Shown in pieces: positions 28,530-37,739 of a DNA stretch of 64,000 nt (position 1 is its first letter; each line of letters begins with the position of its first letter). The notes below the pieces were generated by a model. The model made no database searches, was not told where the DNA came from, and saw nothing but the letters and a program-made list of their open reading frames with translations. The position numbers were made by a program, and so were the translations under genes. Location: assembly GCA_012729015.1 (NCBI GenBank), contig JAAYDY010000088.1, forward strand, positions 1-64,000. The letters are read 5' to 3'. The stretch is from Phycisphaerae bacterium. Its GTDB lineage: Bacteria; Planctomycetota; Phycisphaerae; FEN-1346; JAACEH01.

Positions 28530-28688
28530 TGACTCCTCTCCCTGCGAGGGGAGAGGGTGGCCCGCAGGGCCGGGTGAGGGTGACGCGCGGAGAGAACGTT
28601 GCGAGTTCGTATCGCTTCTTCCGTTCGACCCTCACCGCCCCTCGGCTGCGCTCGGGGCACCTCTCCCTGCAAGCAGGGAGAGGGGTTT
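28530..28688 (+). repeat. Composite intergenic repeat, copy F
   Basis: Contains GTTGACTCCTCTCCC, GGCCCGCAGGGCC, GGGTGAGGGTGACGCGCGG, AGAGAACGTTGCGAGTTCG, GTTCGACCCTCACCGCCCCT, CGGCTGCGCTCGGGGC and CTCTCCCTGCAAGCAGGGAG. It is almost the same as copy C. It follows hypF; no gene lies in 28500-28844. Confidence 0.8.
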
Positions 28689-28774
28689 CACAAGATGAGC
28701 TTGGTGCCTCCTGCCCATACCACGGTGCGGCCCCCGAAACGTTAATGCACTTCATTCCTCGGCCGCTACGGCGC

Positions 28775-28803
28775 GTGACGCGGCGCGGGCGATGGTCTAT
28801 AAT
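28775..28803 (+). promoter_or_regulatory. Promoter for the AsmA-like gene
   Basis: GTGACG, 17 nt, TATAAT; leader about 35 nt to the ATG at 28845, which has GAGGGGGAA upstream. Confidence 0.6.
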
Positions 28804-28844
28804 GACTCTACCAAGCGTTCTGTTTTCTGAGGGGGAACTCCGTC

Positions 28845-31800
28845 ATGACACGACGTCGCAAGATAGCTTTGTGGGTGGTCGGCATCCTGGTGGTTCTGGT
28901 TGTCGCCGGCCGTGTGGTCCTGGGCATCTACGCTCCGGACATCGTGCGCAAGGTGGCCACGGCGGCCGTCCGCGACAAGACCCGCATGGACATCCAGATG
29001 GGCGAGATCGAGGTCCGGGGCCTGGCCGGGTTGGCGATTGCCGACCTGCGACTGACCGACACGGAGCGGGACGGCATCGAAGTGGCGTTCATCGGAGAGG
29101 TGCGCGTTGACCTGGACGGCATCCCGTGGCCGTGGCGCAAGCAGATCGACATTGCCGAAGTGCGCATGGCCCAGCTGCGCGTGATGGCCGTGCGCGAGGC
29201 CGACGGGCGGCTGAATCTCCAGCGTCTCGTCCAGCCACCCGCCGACGCCGCCGAGAAGCCCGCCGAACCGTCCGGCGGCGCCGGCATGCAGGTCGCCGTC
29301 CACCGCATCCGCATCGAGGACGCCGATCTGCGGCTCCTGGATCAGACGGTGGCCGACCCCGCGGCCGTCGAGGTCACCCTCGAAGGCGAAGAGCAGCAGG
29401 CCGGACGCCTCGTCGAGCTGAGGGGTGTGAACGTCGATCTGCGGCTGACGGACGCCGCCGGCATGAAGCACGACCTCGACCTGAGTTTCGACGACCCCGC
29501 CTGGGGCAAGACGGCTCTGAGCGGCACTGTCCAGGTGACCCCGCTGGCCGTGTCGCTGAAGACCACGGACGGCGCGATCACGATCACGCCGCAGGGGCTG
29601 GCGACCGTGCCGGCGCTGCCTGCCGAGACGATCGCGCAGATTGTCGCGCTTCAACCGACGGCCAACGTCGCCATTCAGGAGCTGTCGCTGACCGATCCGG
29701 CCACGATGCCGCACGCGGTGGTGCGTCTGACGGATGCCGGCGCGACCGTTCCCGGCGGGCCCCAGGTGCGCGGTCTGGACGCCACGGTGACCGTCGATCC
29801 GGCGAAGATCTCGGCCGTGGTCCGCACGACGTCGCCCGTCTCGCTGGCCGATGGGATCGCGCTGGACGACCTGGAACTGACGGCCGACTATGCCGGCACG
29901 GCGGTCACGGCGAACCTGGCCAAGGCGTCGCTCCTGGGCGGCCGGTTGCGCGGCAAGGCCCGCGTCGCCGACGTTGCCCGAGCCGTCGAGACGCTTGACG
30001 CCGAGGTCAACGTCGAGGGACTGGCCGCGCCGATGGGGACGGCGCCCTACGCTGCGAAGGTCACCGGACTGCTGACCGCCCGCACCGGCAACGCGGCGAA
30101 AGCATCGCTCATGGAGATCGGCTTCAAGGGTAAGGCCACGGGCGGTCGCGTCGAACAGGCGCCTATCGAGATGCCGGTGGACGCCACGGCGACGATCGAC
30201 ACGGCAGTGGCCGACGCCCCCGTGTCGTTCTTCGCGGCCCTGGGCACGATCCGGGACGACATTCGCCTGGAAGCGAACGGCACGTTTGACCGTCAGCGCC
30301 GGACGCTCGTTCTGACGCGCGCCGACGGCGCGATCGTCTTCAGCGGCGACCTGCTGGCCCGCCTGGCGAACCTGAAACCCGACTTCATCGAGCAGACGCA
30401 GGCCCAGGGCCGCCTTGCCATCGCCTCCGGCGGCGCGACCATCGACCTGGCCCGGCCGAACGCCTCGCGCGGCAGCCTGTCGGTGGCCAGCGAGAACCTC
30501 CGCATGCGGATTCCCGGCACCGAGCGCGTCGAGCAACTGGCTTTCCGCGCCGACGTGGGGGCGCCCCAGGACGATCCCTCGCTGTCGCTCCTGGCCAACG
30601 TGACCGTTTCGCGGCCCGAGTCCGGCGGCAACGTCGCGGCCAAGGTCACTCTCGACCGGCTCGGCTCGCAGCTTGCCGCGGACGTGACGCTGTCGCGGTT
30701 GCCTGTCACGCGCGAACTCGTCGCCGAACTCGTGCCGCGATTCGCTCCCGAGGCCGCGCCACACATGAACCGCCTGAGCAAACTCACGGCCCTGCTCGAT
30801 GCCACGGCTCGCCTCGGCTACGACCGCGACAAGGGCGACGTGACGCGGCTCGTGGCCAAGGCCGTCGTGAGCAACCTGGACGCCGAGGCGACGCTGGAAC
30901 TCGACGGCAAGCCCGTGTCGCTGCCTGTGGCCAACGGCGGGGCCGAGGTGACGTACGACCTGGTCCAGAAGTCGATGCAGGCCATGGCGGTCCTGGACGT
31001 TGTGGGCGGGCGGCTCAGCCTGTCGCTCATGGACCGCCCCGGCGATGTGGTGGCCCAGGTCTCCACGGCCGACGGGCGGCCGGTGCGGCTCGACCAGTTG
31101 CCCGGCGCGATCCGGGAGAAGTTGCCCGTGGACCTGGCCGGCGGCGATCTGGCGCTGGCCGCACAGACGTCCGCCAAGAGCCTGCCGGAGCTGGCCTCCG
31201 GCGCTGTCGCGCTTCATGCCGAACTGGTCGAGGCGCGCTTCCTTACGAGGCCCGAGCCGGGTGCCGCGGCTGCACCGTACAACGCCGCGGCCGTTGCCGA
31301 CGGCACCGTGGACCTTGGCCGCAAGCAGGTGTCCGGCGTGAAGCTCCTGGTGACCGAGCTGGGCGACGGGCAGGGCGGGTATCTGCTGCCGCCCGGCGCG
31401 ACGCTGGCCGCCACGGTTGCTCCGTTTGCGTTCGACGGCAAACCCGACCGCGTCGACGTGGCGCTCCAGGGCGCGCAGCTCGGACAGATCAAGACCACCG
31501 TGGCCATGGACTGGGCCCGGCGCGTGTTCACGGCCGCCGACCTGCGCGTGGATGCCGACCTGGGCGCAGTGCCGTGGAACCGCATGGCGGCGGCTATCCG
31601 GTCGCGGGCCGGCGAGGCGCTGCCGCAGGGCCGGCTTCGCACGGCCGCCGACAAGGCCGGCTGGGTGTCCTATGCCGCGGACCGCGGCGACGTGACGTGC
31701 GACGTGGCCCTGGACGTCAGGAACCTGTCGTGGATGCAGCGGCCGGTGGATCGCCCCGACGCACCGGCGGCGCGCAGCCCGGCCCTGGATTTCCAGGCCA

Positions 31801-33059
31801 CGGTGTCGCGCGCCTCGGCGGCGCAGCCCTATAGCGCCCGCGTCTGGACCGCCGATCCGGACTACGGCGAACTCGATGCCACGGTCGCCTACGCGCCCAG
31901 CGAGCTCAGCTTCACGGCGCGGATGAAGGAGACCACGATTCAGCCGTCGCTCGTGGCGCTGCTGGGCGGCGCGGCCGGCCGCGTCGAACAGGAGTTCCAC
32001 ATCGGCGGCGTCTTCAGCATGGACGGCGTGCGCGGCCGCCTGGTCCGCAACGCCCAGGGGCAATGGTGGCCGCCGGCGGAGCTGGCGGGTGCGATCCGCG
32101 TGAAGAACCTCAGCCTCGACGCCCTCAACGGCGACCTGCCGCTACGAAGCGCCGCCGCGGTCATCGACCTGACGGGTGAGAAGATCGTGCTGAAGGAGTT
32201 CACGGGCCTGCTGGCCGAGGGCAAGCTGGCCGTGGCCGGCGAGGTGGCCCTGGCCGGCGAGATGCCGTTTGCCGCCACGGTGGCCCTGGAGCGGCTCGAC
32301 GTGCGGCGACTGGCGACGGTGGCCAAGCTGCCGCCGAACGAGTTGGTGGGGCGGCTGTCGTTGCGCGATGTTGCGTTCAAGGGACTGGCAGCTCCGGCGG
32401 CGGCCAAAACTCAGGGAGCCGTCGCCATCGCCCACACGCTGGAGGGCAAGGGCCACGCCTCGTTCGCCGAGGGCCACTTGTGGCAGTTGCCGCTGTTCAA
32501 GGTGATCCGCTCGGGGCTGTTCGACAGCGTCGCGGGGTTCCTTCGCGGCAAGTTCGACCCGACGAGTTTCCGCACGGCCGAGGCCGACTTCGAGTTCGTG
32601 CCGATGGCCAAGGTCACCGCGCCGCACCCGGCGGGCGCCGGCCGCCGCAGCGGCCTGATCCGCCTGCCCGACGTGCGCGTGGACAGCGACCTCATCCGCA
32701 TGGTCATGGACGGCGACGTGTACTGGGACGACTGGCTCGACCTGCACGTGGCGGCCAGCGTGATCGGTGAGCAGACGGCCGTGGATCGCCTGAGCGGTCT
32801 GGGCAGCCTCTTCGGCGAGGACGTCAAGAAGGCGACCGACCTGCTGAAGAAGCTGCCGACCGGCGGCCTGCCGATCATCGGCAGCTTCTACCACATCACC
32901 GGCCCGTTCCAGAATCCGCAACGAGCCGTGGACACCCGGCGGGCCTGGCAGAGCCTCAGCGGCTCGGCGACCGAATTCCTTCATCGCAAGAACAAGCCCG
33001 CCGAACAGCCCGACGGCGGCGCCACCCAGCCCGCCCCACCCACTCAGCCGCAACCGTGA
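28845..33059 (+). CDS. AsmA/TamB-like giant envelope protein
   Basis: A 1404-residue protein anchored by one N-terminal helix (residues about 7-27, IALWVVGILVVLVVAG) with the rest in the periplasm. Almost the whole body is made of repeating amphipathic beta-strands (for example LAIADLRLTDTERDGI, DLRLLDQTVADPAAVEVTL, LDVRRLATVAKLPPNELVGRLS), as in AsmA, TamB and YhdP proteins. These form hydrophobic grooves that carry phospholipids between inner and outer membranes or help barrel assembly. The C-terminus (LFGEDVKKATDLLKKLPTGGLPIIGSFYHITGPFQNPQ) matches AsmA-like ends, followed by a Pro/Gln-rich tail. Presence of this gene implies an outer membrane. It is a single-gene transcript. Confidence 0.8.
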   Translation: MTRRRKIALWVVGILVVLVVAGRVVLGIYAPDIVRKVATAAVRDKTRMDIQMGEIEVRGLAGLAIADLRLTDTERDGIEVAFIGEVRVDLDGIPWPWRKQIDIAEVRMAQLRVMAVREADGRLNLQRLVQPPADAAEKPAEPSGGAGMQVAVHRIRIEDADLRLLDQTVADPAAVEVTLEGEEQQAGRLVELRGVNVDLRLTDAAGMKHDLDLSFDDPAWGKTALSGTVQVTPLAVSLKTTDGAITITPQGLATVPALPAETIAQIVALQPTANVAIQELSLTDPATMPHAVVRLTDAGATVPGGPQVRGLDATVTVDPAKISAVVRTTSPVSLADGIALDDLELTADYAGTAVTANLAKASLLGGRLRGKARVADVARAVETLDAEVNVEGLAAPMGTAPYAAKVTGLLTARTGNAAKASLMEIGFKGKATGGRVEQAPIEMPVDATATIDTAVADAPVSFFAALGTIRDDIRLEANGTFDRQRRTLVLTRADGAIVFSGDLLARLANLKPDFIEQTQAQGRLAIASGGATIDLARPNASRGSLSVASENLRMRIPGTERVEQLAFRADVGAPQDDPSLSLLANVTVSRPESGGNVAAKVTLDRLGSQLAADVTLSRLPVTRELVAELVPRFAPEAAPHMNRLSKLTALLDATARLGYDRDKGDVTRLVAKAVVSNLDAEATLELDGKPVSLPVANGGAEVTYDLVQKSMQAMAVLDVVGGRLSLSLMDRPGDVVAQVSTADGRPVRLDQLPGAIREKLPVDLAGGDLALAAQTSAKSLPELASGAVALHAELVEARFLTRPEPGAAAAPYNAAAVADGTVDLGRKQVSGVKLLVTELGDGQGGYLLPPGATLAATVAPFAFDGKPDRVDVALQGAQLGQIKTTVAMDWARRVFTAADLRVDADLGAVPWNRMAAAIRSRAGEALPQGRLRTAADKAGWVSYAADRGDVTCDVALDVRNLSWMQRPVDRPDAPAARSPALDFQATVSRASAAQPYSARVWTADPDYGELDATVAYAPSELSFTARMKETTIQPSLVALLGGAAGRVEQEFHIGGVFSMDGVRGRLVRNAQGQWWPPAELAGAIRVKNLSLDALNGDLPLRSAAAVIDLTGEKIVLKEFTGLLAEGKLAVAGEVALAGEMPFAATVALERLDVRRLATVAKLPPNELVGRLSLRDVAFKGLAAPAAAKTQGAVAIAHTLEGKGHASFAEGHLWQLPLFKVIRSGLFDSVAGFLRGKFDPTSFRTAEADFEFVPMAKVTAPHPAGAGRRSGLIRLPDVRVDSDLIRMVMDGDVYWDDWLDLHVAASVIGEQTAVDRLSGLGSLFGEDVKKATDLLKKLPTGGLPIIGSFYHITGPFQNPQRAVDTRRAWQSLSGSATEFLHRKNKPAEQPDGGATQPAPPTQPQP

Positions 33060-33069
33060 CCCAACGCCA

Positions 33070-33103
33070 GCGGCGCGCGTGGCCTTGTGACCACGCGCGC
33101 CGC
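33070..33103. terminator. Hairpin between convergent genes
   Basis: A perfect 13-bp stem (GCGGCGCGCGTGG with its complement) and an 8-nt loop, between the converging AsmA-like and SppA genes. No T run follows on either strand, so a shared factor-assisted end is the best reading. Confidence 0.55.
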
Positions 33104-33172
33104 CGGTGTGATGAGGTCTTCCTTCACTGTGCAGATCGGGTCAACCGATTTCCCCTCGGACCTCCTCGCCGC

Positions 33173-34282
33173 TCACAGCTGCCAGAGCATCAGCACCTCG
33201 GGCGTGCTCAGCGAGTGGATCGCGTCGCGGCTGACGTTGACGACCGACGCCGAACGCGGCGCATTGGACGACAGGCCGAGCATCTCCAGCACCGTCATCT
33301 GGCGGCTGTAGCCGATCACCCTCGACTGGCTCAGGCCGGCCAGGCGGCGAGCCTCGACGATGGCGTCCTCGTACGAGCCGAGGCGGTCCACCAGGCCGTT
33401 GTCCACGGCGACCTGACCCATGAACACGCGGCCGTCGGCCAGCGGGCGGATCTGTTCGCGCGTCAGCTTCGGGCGTCCCTCGTCCACCATGCTCAGGAAC
33501 CGCTCGTAGAACGGTCCGATCAGCGTGTCCTGAACGTACCGGAACTCCTCTTCGCTCATGTCGCGGAACGCCGACGGCACGTCCTTGTACGCGCCGCTCT
33601 TGAAGACGGTGGTCTTGATCCCGAGCTTGTCTTCCATGAGGCCCTGGACGTTCATCACCTGGCCGATCACGCCAATGGAGCCGGTGATGGTCGTCGGCTG
33701 CGCCAAGATGGTCTCGCCCGACATCGACACGTAGTAGCCGCCCGAGGCCGCCACCGACCCCATGTGCACGACGATCTTCTTGCCGCCGGCCGGCAGCTTC
33801 TTCAGTTCCTCGAGCATCATGTCCGAGGCCGTGGCCCCGCCGCCGGGCGAATTCACCTCGAGCACGACGCCGCGCACGTTCTCATCCGCCAGCGCGGCCG
33901 CCACCTGCTGCTTGACGAACTCGTAGTCCGTGCCCTCCACGCCGCCGAGCATGCCGCCGACGGGCCGTTCGGTGATGATGCCGTCGATCCGGATCACGGC
34001 GATCGCATCGTCCGTGTCGGCGTCCTCCAGCAGCATCGACTTCAGCGGCATCGGCTGCACCATCTGACTGCCGCCCAGCCCCGCGTTGCGGGCCATGTTC
34101 GTCAGCAACGCCATGTTCACCAGCAGGCTGCCGATCAGGATCAGCAGGAGCAGGCACAGGCCCCCACGGCTCTTTCGCGGCGACTCGGCCGGCGGGATCG
34201 GCTGAATCTGCACCCGAGGCGGTGCCAGCGGCTCCGGCTGCGGTTGCGGCTGCCGAGGTTCGATCGGTGGCATCTGTGTCAT
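33173..34282 (-). CDS. sppA: Signal peptide peptidase SppA, short form
   Basis: A 369-residue membrane serine protease that cuts leftover signal peptides. The start at 34282 follows AAGGAG. Residues 1-38 are a Pro/Gln-rich cytoplasmic tail, 40-62 a transmembrane helix (LCLLLLILIGSLLVNMALL), then one protease domain: AVIRIDGIIT, LEVNSPGGGATASDMML, the nucleophile Ser180 in MGSVAASGGYY, and the conserved lysine motif FKSGAYKDV (228-235). The single protease domain resembles the Bacillus type rather than the double-length E. coli form. It lies downstream of the double-VWA gene, 185 nt away. Confidence 0.9.
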   Translation of the reverse strand: MTQMPPIEPRQPQPQPEPLAPPRVQIQPIPPAESPRKSRGGLCLLLLILIGSLLVNMALLTNMARNAGLGGSQMVQPMPLKSMLLEDADTDDAIAVIRIDGIITERPVGGMLGGVEGTDYEFVKQQVAAALADENVRGVVLEVNSPGGGATASDMMLEELKKLPAGGKKIVVHMGSVAASGGYYVSMSGETILAQPTTITGSIGVIGQVMNVQGLMEDKLGIKTTVFKSGAYKDVPSAFRDMSEEEFRYVQDTLIGPFYERFLSMVDEGRPKLTREQIRPLADGRVFMGQVAVDNGLVDRLGSYEDAIVEARRLAGLSQSRVIGYSRQMTVLEMLGLSSNAPRSASVVNVSRDAIHSLSTPEVLMLWQL

Positions 34283-34467
34283 GGTCTTCTCCTTAGGAAG
34301 GGCTCCAACCTGTCTCACCGACCGCCGGGGCGCTCGGTCGCTGCGCGACGCGCCGGCCGCCTGCGGCCACGCGCCCGCACCATCAGGGCGTATTGACGTT
34401 CTGGGGGCCATCCCGTGGCATGGGCATCTTGCCCCTGCTTCCCCGAGACATCAATGCGCCCGCACCG

Positions 34468-37344
34468 TCATTTGTCACCGGTTTTGCGCCGGCGCTTGAG
34501 CACGATCACGGCCTCGTCGCCGTCGGCGGCCTTCGCCGGCGACGACGGCCCTGCGGCCCCCGGCGACGCGTCGCCGCTCACGGGCAACTCGTCCAGCCTG
34601 TCCTGCCGCAGACGCACCTTGTCGCGGCTCTTGCGCAGATGGCTCACCACGCGACCGGCCGTCTCCGCCGCCGACGACTTGCCGTCGTCGCGCGGGGCCA
34701 CGCGCCTGCGCAGCACCAGCCGCCGCGACGCCACGTCCACCACCAGCAGGCACACGCCCGCGACCACCAGCGGCGCCCACATGCCCGCCAGGGCACGGAC
34801 CTGCCGCTCCTGGCGGCGGAAACTGCCCGCCAGGTCGCCCGACACGAATCGCCCGCCCCCGGCATCGGCCATCTGCTGAAGCAGCGACAGGTTCGGCTCC
34901 ATGTCGCGGTACTCGCTCGGATAGCTGATGACGGCGCCCACGCTGTCCACGCGCCGGCCCTGGCGCTCGTCCACCACCGCCACCTGGTAAGCGCTGCCGG
35001 TGGCGCGGGCCTCGAACCGCCCCGTGTACCGCCCCGGACCGCTCTGGTGCAGCGACACCGTTTGCGGGGGCTCGGCCGGGTCCGGCGAAATCACGTGCGC
35101 CGACAGCGTCTCGCCGTTCAGGAACCGGCCCTCGCGGTCCACGGCGTCCACGACCACTTCCACTCGGTTGCCCGTCGTGACCGTTTGCGTGCGGATGTCG
35201 CTGCCCGTGGTCTCGCGCATCGTCCAGCGCACGATCTGCGGCCAGAAGCGGTCGTAGCCGCCCCAGTTCATCCAGTCGCGGGCCCAGCGGTCCTTGGCGT
35301 CGCTGGCGAACACGGTCGCCTTGCCCAGCCCGTACCGCCAGCGCGCCAACAGCGGCTCGCCGTCCTTGGCCGCCAGCAGCACCTCGCCCTCGTCCCGCGG
35401 CCGCGTGACCACGTACCCGTACAGCGGCGGCGCCGCCGACCAGTCGATCTCCTCGATCATCTCGGCGCCCGCCACACGCGACGCCGCAAACCCCTTCTCC
35501 AGCTCGACGATGGCCTTGCGGCTCACGATGTACGTGTCGCGCGTGAAGATCTCCGGCAGCGCCTTGGCGTCGGCCGTCAGGTAGAACCGCCCGCCGCCGT
35601 GGTTCTCCGCCAGCGTCTTCAGGAACATTGCGTCACAGTCGCCTGGCGAGCCCAGCCCCACCACGGTCAACGTCACCGGGTTGTCGCCCGTGGCGTGACC
35701 GCGCGCCAGGGCGAAGCAGCCTTCCTGCTGCTCGCTGTCGCTGGCGTCGGCGAACAGGATGATGTGCCGCGTCTGGGCGCGACTCCGGGCCAGTTCCTTG
35801 TACGCCGCGGCCAGGCCGCTGCGGACGAAGATGCCGCCCCCGCCGCCCTTGTTCCGCAGCACGTCCGTCGACAGCAGCGACTTGTTGCCCGGCGTCATCG
35901 GACGCAGCCCGCGGCCCACCCACTTCGGCGCCGTGTCGGTCATGCACACCGCCGCCTCGTCGTAATCGTCCAGCAACTGGATCGCGTTGACGCACGCCTG
36001 GTTGGCCAGGTCCATCTTCGTCACGCCCGTGCCCACCGGCATCGTCATGCTGCCCGACTGGTCCACCACAATCGCCAGCGCCAGGCTGGCCAGGTGCCGC
36101 TCGCGGTCCAGGTGCAGGTCCACCGGCAGCGCCCGAGCCACCGGCGTGTCCAGGTACCCGCCCGTCGTCAGGCTTTGCTGCCCGCCGATCATCACCAGGC
36201 CGCCACCCAGCTCCTTGACGTAGTTCTCCAGGTGAGTCATCTGCCCCGGTGTCATCGCCGTGGCCGGAATGTCGCTCAGGACGATGCAATCGTACCGGGC
36301 CATCTCCTCGATGCTCTGCGGCACGGATTGCATCGTGCCGACGTCCACCAGGAACCCGCCCTTGTCGCGACCGGCGGCGCTGCGCAGGGCGTTCTCGAGC
36401 CGCCGCCCGTGCCCCGCCTGACCTTCCAGGCACAGCACGCGCGGCGTGCCGTACACTTGCGTGTACCCCAGGCCCACGTTGTTCACGGCCAGCGTGTCGC
36501 TCCCGGCGGCCGGCTCCACCAGCACCTCGTACCGGACGAAACCCGGCTCGGCTATCGTGTCGCTCGGCAGGTCGATCAGGTTCGCCCCTTCGCGCAGCTC
36601 CACCGGCCCCTCGGCAATCGGCCGACCGTCACGGAACACGCGGACCGTCGCCTGCCCGGCGCGCGTGGCCTTCAGCCGCGCCTTCAGGCTGATCGGCTGG
36701 TCCGGCCGCGCCCGCGCCGGCGCCACCACACTGTCCACCACGATCTCGCTGTCGTACCCCGTTACCAGCGGGCACGTCAGCACGTCCACCTGCGCCGCTG
36801 CGGCCGTCCGCACCTCGGCCAGCGCGTCGCCCAGGTTCTCGTTGCCGTCGCTCAGCAGCACAAGACGCTTCTGGTACCCGGGGGGAAACTGGCTGACGGC
36901 GAATCGCACCGCGCGGCCGATGTCCGTGAAATCGCCTACCGACGGATCCATCGCCTTCAGCTCGAACGTCTGGTCGCGCAGGCCGACCGGCCGAGCCATC
37001 AGCGGCCGCTGCCCGAACACGACGATGCCGAACCGGTCGTCCTCGCGCATCTGCGGCAGTTCGCGGGCAATCTGCCGACGCGCCAGGTCGAGCGACTTCG
37101 GCCCAACGCTCCGCGATCCGTCCACCAGGAACATCACGCACAGGTCGTCGCTGTGCCGCGACCACCGCACGTCGGCCAGTGCCAGCACCAGGGCCGCCGT
37201 CAGCACCAGCCGCACCACCGTCGAGACCCACCACCGCGCGCCGCGCAGCGGAGCCTGCGTGGTCCACGCCAGGTAGACCATCGGTACAAGCATCAGCGCC
37301 AGAGCCAGCGCCCAGGGTCGACCGAATTCCAGGGGAAAATCCAT
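34468..37344 (-). CDS. Membrane protein with two VWA domains and a GATase-like domain
   Basis: A 958-residue protein. Two N-terminal transmembrane helices (about 10-28 and 41-58) are followed by VWA domain 1 with a MIDAS motif D75-G-S-R-S79, a beta domain (about 200-290), a glutamine-amidotransferase-like fold (about 300-410; RVLCLEGQ, YDCIVLSDIP, GGLVMIGG), VWA domain 2 with D428-Q-S-G-S432, a second amidotransferase-type/beta region, a C-terminal membrane helix (MWAPLVVAGVCLLVVDVA) and a charged tail. This layout is typical of planctomycete BatA/VWA proteins that work with MoxR ATPases. The MIDAS sites bind metal and ligand; the partner is not known. It is the likely client of the MoxR at 24772-25764. 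Confidence 0.85.
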   Translation of the reverse strand: MDFPLEFGRPWALALALMLVPMVYLAWTTQAPLRGARWWVSTVVRLVLTAALVLALADVRWSRHSDDLCVMFLVDGSRSVGPKSLDLARRQIARELPQMREDDRFGIVVFGQRPLMARPVGLRDQTFELKAMDPSVGDFTDIGRAVRFAVSQFPPGYQKRLVLLSDGNENLGDALAEVRTAAAAQVDVLTCPLVTGYDSEIVVDSVVAPARARPDQPISLKARLKATRAGQATVRVFRDGRPIAEGPVELREGANLIDLPSDTIAEPGFVRYEVLVEPAAGSDTLAVNNVGLGYTQVYGTPRVLCLEGQAGHGRRLENALRSAAGRDKGGFLVDVGTMQSVPQSIEEMARYDCIVLSDIPATAMTPGQMTHLENYVKELGGGLVMIGGQQSLTTGGYLDTPVARALPVDLHLDRERHLASLALAIVVDQSGSMTMPVGTGVTKMDLANQACVNAIQLLDDYDEAAVCMTDTAPKWVGRGLRPMTPGNKSLLSTDVLRNKGGGGGIFVRSGLAAAYKELARSRAQTRHIILFADASDSEQQEGCFALARGHATGDNPVTLTVVGLGSPGDCDAMFLKTLAENHGGGRFYLTADAKALPEIFTRDTYIVSRKAIVELEKGFAASRVAGAEMIEEIDWSAAPPLYGYVVTRPRDEGEVLLAAKDGEPLLARWRYGLGKATVFASDAKDRWARDWMNWGGYDRFWPQIVRWTMRETTGSDIRTQTVTTGNRVEVVVDAVDREGRFLNGETLSAHVISPDPAEPPQTVSLHQSGPGRYTGRFEARATGSAYQVAVVDERQGRRVDSVGAVISYPSEYRDMEPNLSLLQQMADAGGGRFVSGDLAGSFRRQERQVRALAGMWAPLVVAGVCLLVVDVASRRLVLRRRVAPRDDGKSSAAETAGRVVSHLRKSRDKVRLRQDRLDELPVSGDASPGAAGPSSPAKAADGDEAVIVLKRRRKTGDK

Positions 37345-37394
37345 GACCGATTCCGTAACGGGCCACCGCCGCCATCGCCGATCCGCAAAATGCG

Positions 37395-37423
37395 ATTATA
37401 CGACTTGCCTCCCGCCGGGTCAA
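37395..37423 (-). promoter_or_regulatory. Near-consensus sigma70-like promoter for the VWA gene
   Basis: Minus strand: TTGACC, 17 nt, TATAAT; leader about 45 nt. Confidence 0.75.
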
Positions 37424-37487
37424 CCGCCGCTGCCGCCAAGTCAACCGCCCCTCCCGGCATGTCTGCCGCCACGCGCCGGGGGCCGCC

Positions 37488-37605
37488 AACCCCTCTCCCT
37501 GCTCGCAGGGAGAGCGGCCCCGAGCGCCGTCGAGGGGCGGTGAGGGTCGAACGCCAGCGTCCGCGTGGGTCCGGTGGACCCACCCTACGGTTGCGCTCAC
37601 CACCC
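37488..37605 (-). repeat. Composite intergenic repeat, copy G, inverted
   Basis: Contains CTCTCCCTGCTCGCAGGGAG, CGAGGGGCGGTGAGGGTCG, GTCCGCGTGGGTCC and GGTGGACCCACCCTACGG. It lies between the divergent VWA and kinase genes; 37345-37739 otherwise has only the VWA promoter and a possible TATGAT (37658-37663) before the kinase gene. Confidence 0.75.
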
Positions 37606-37739
37606 GCCACCCGCCGCGCCTCGTCGAGGCGTTGTAGACGCGTCGGGCGCCGCTCGTTATGATGAGGGCCACGCGGACGCCGGCTCGGGCGACGGCACAG
37701 GGCCGTGGCCGGCCGCGACCGCGCCGCGAGCGGATCCTC

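Noticed and set aside
28797..32063. A 1088-codon frame opposite the AsmA-like gene
   Set aside because: The plus-strand reading has a membrane anchor, a repeated beta pattern, a promoter and a ribosome site; the opposite frame is a shadow.
34393..37662. A 1089-codon plus-strand frame opposite the VWA gene
   Set aside because: It is His/Arg/Ala-rich and without domains; the minus strand has two perfect MIDAS motifs and a near-consensus promoter.
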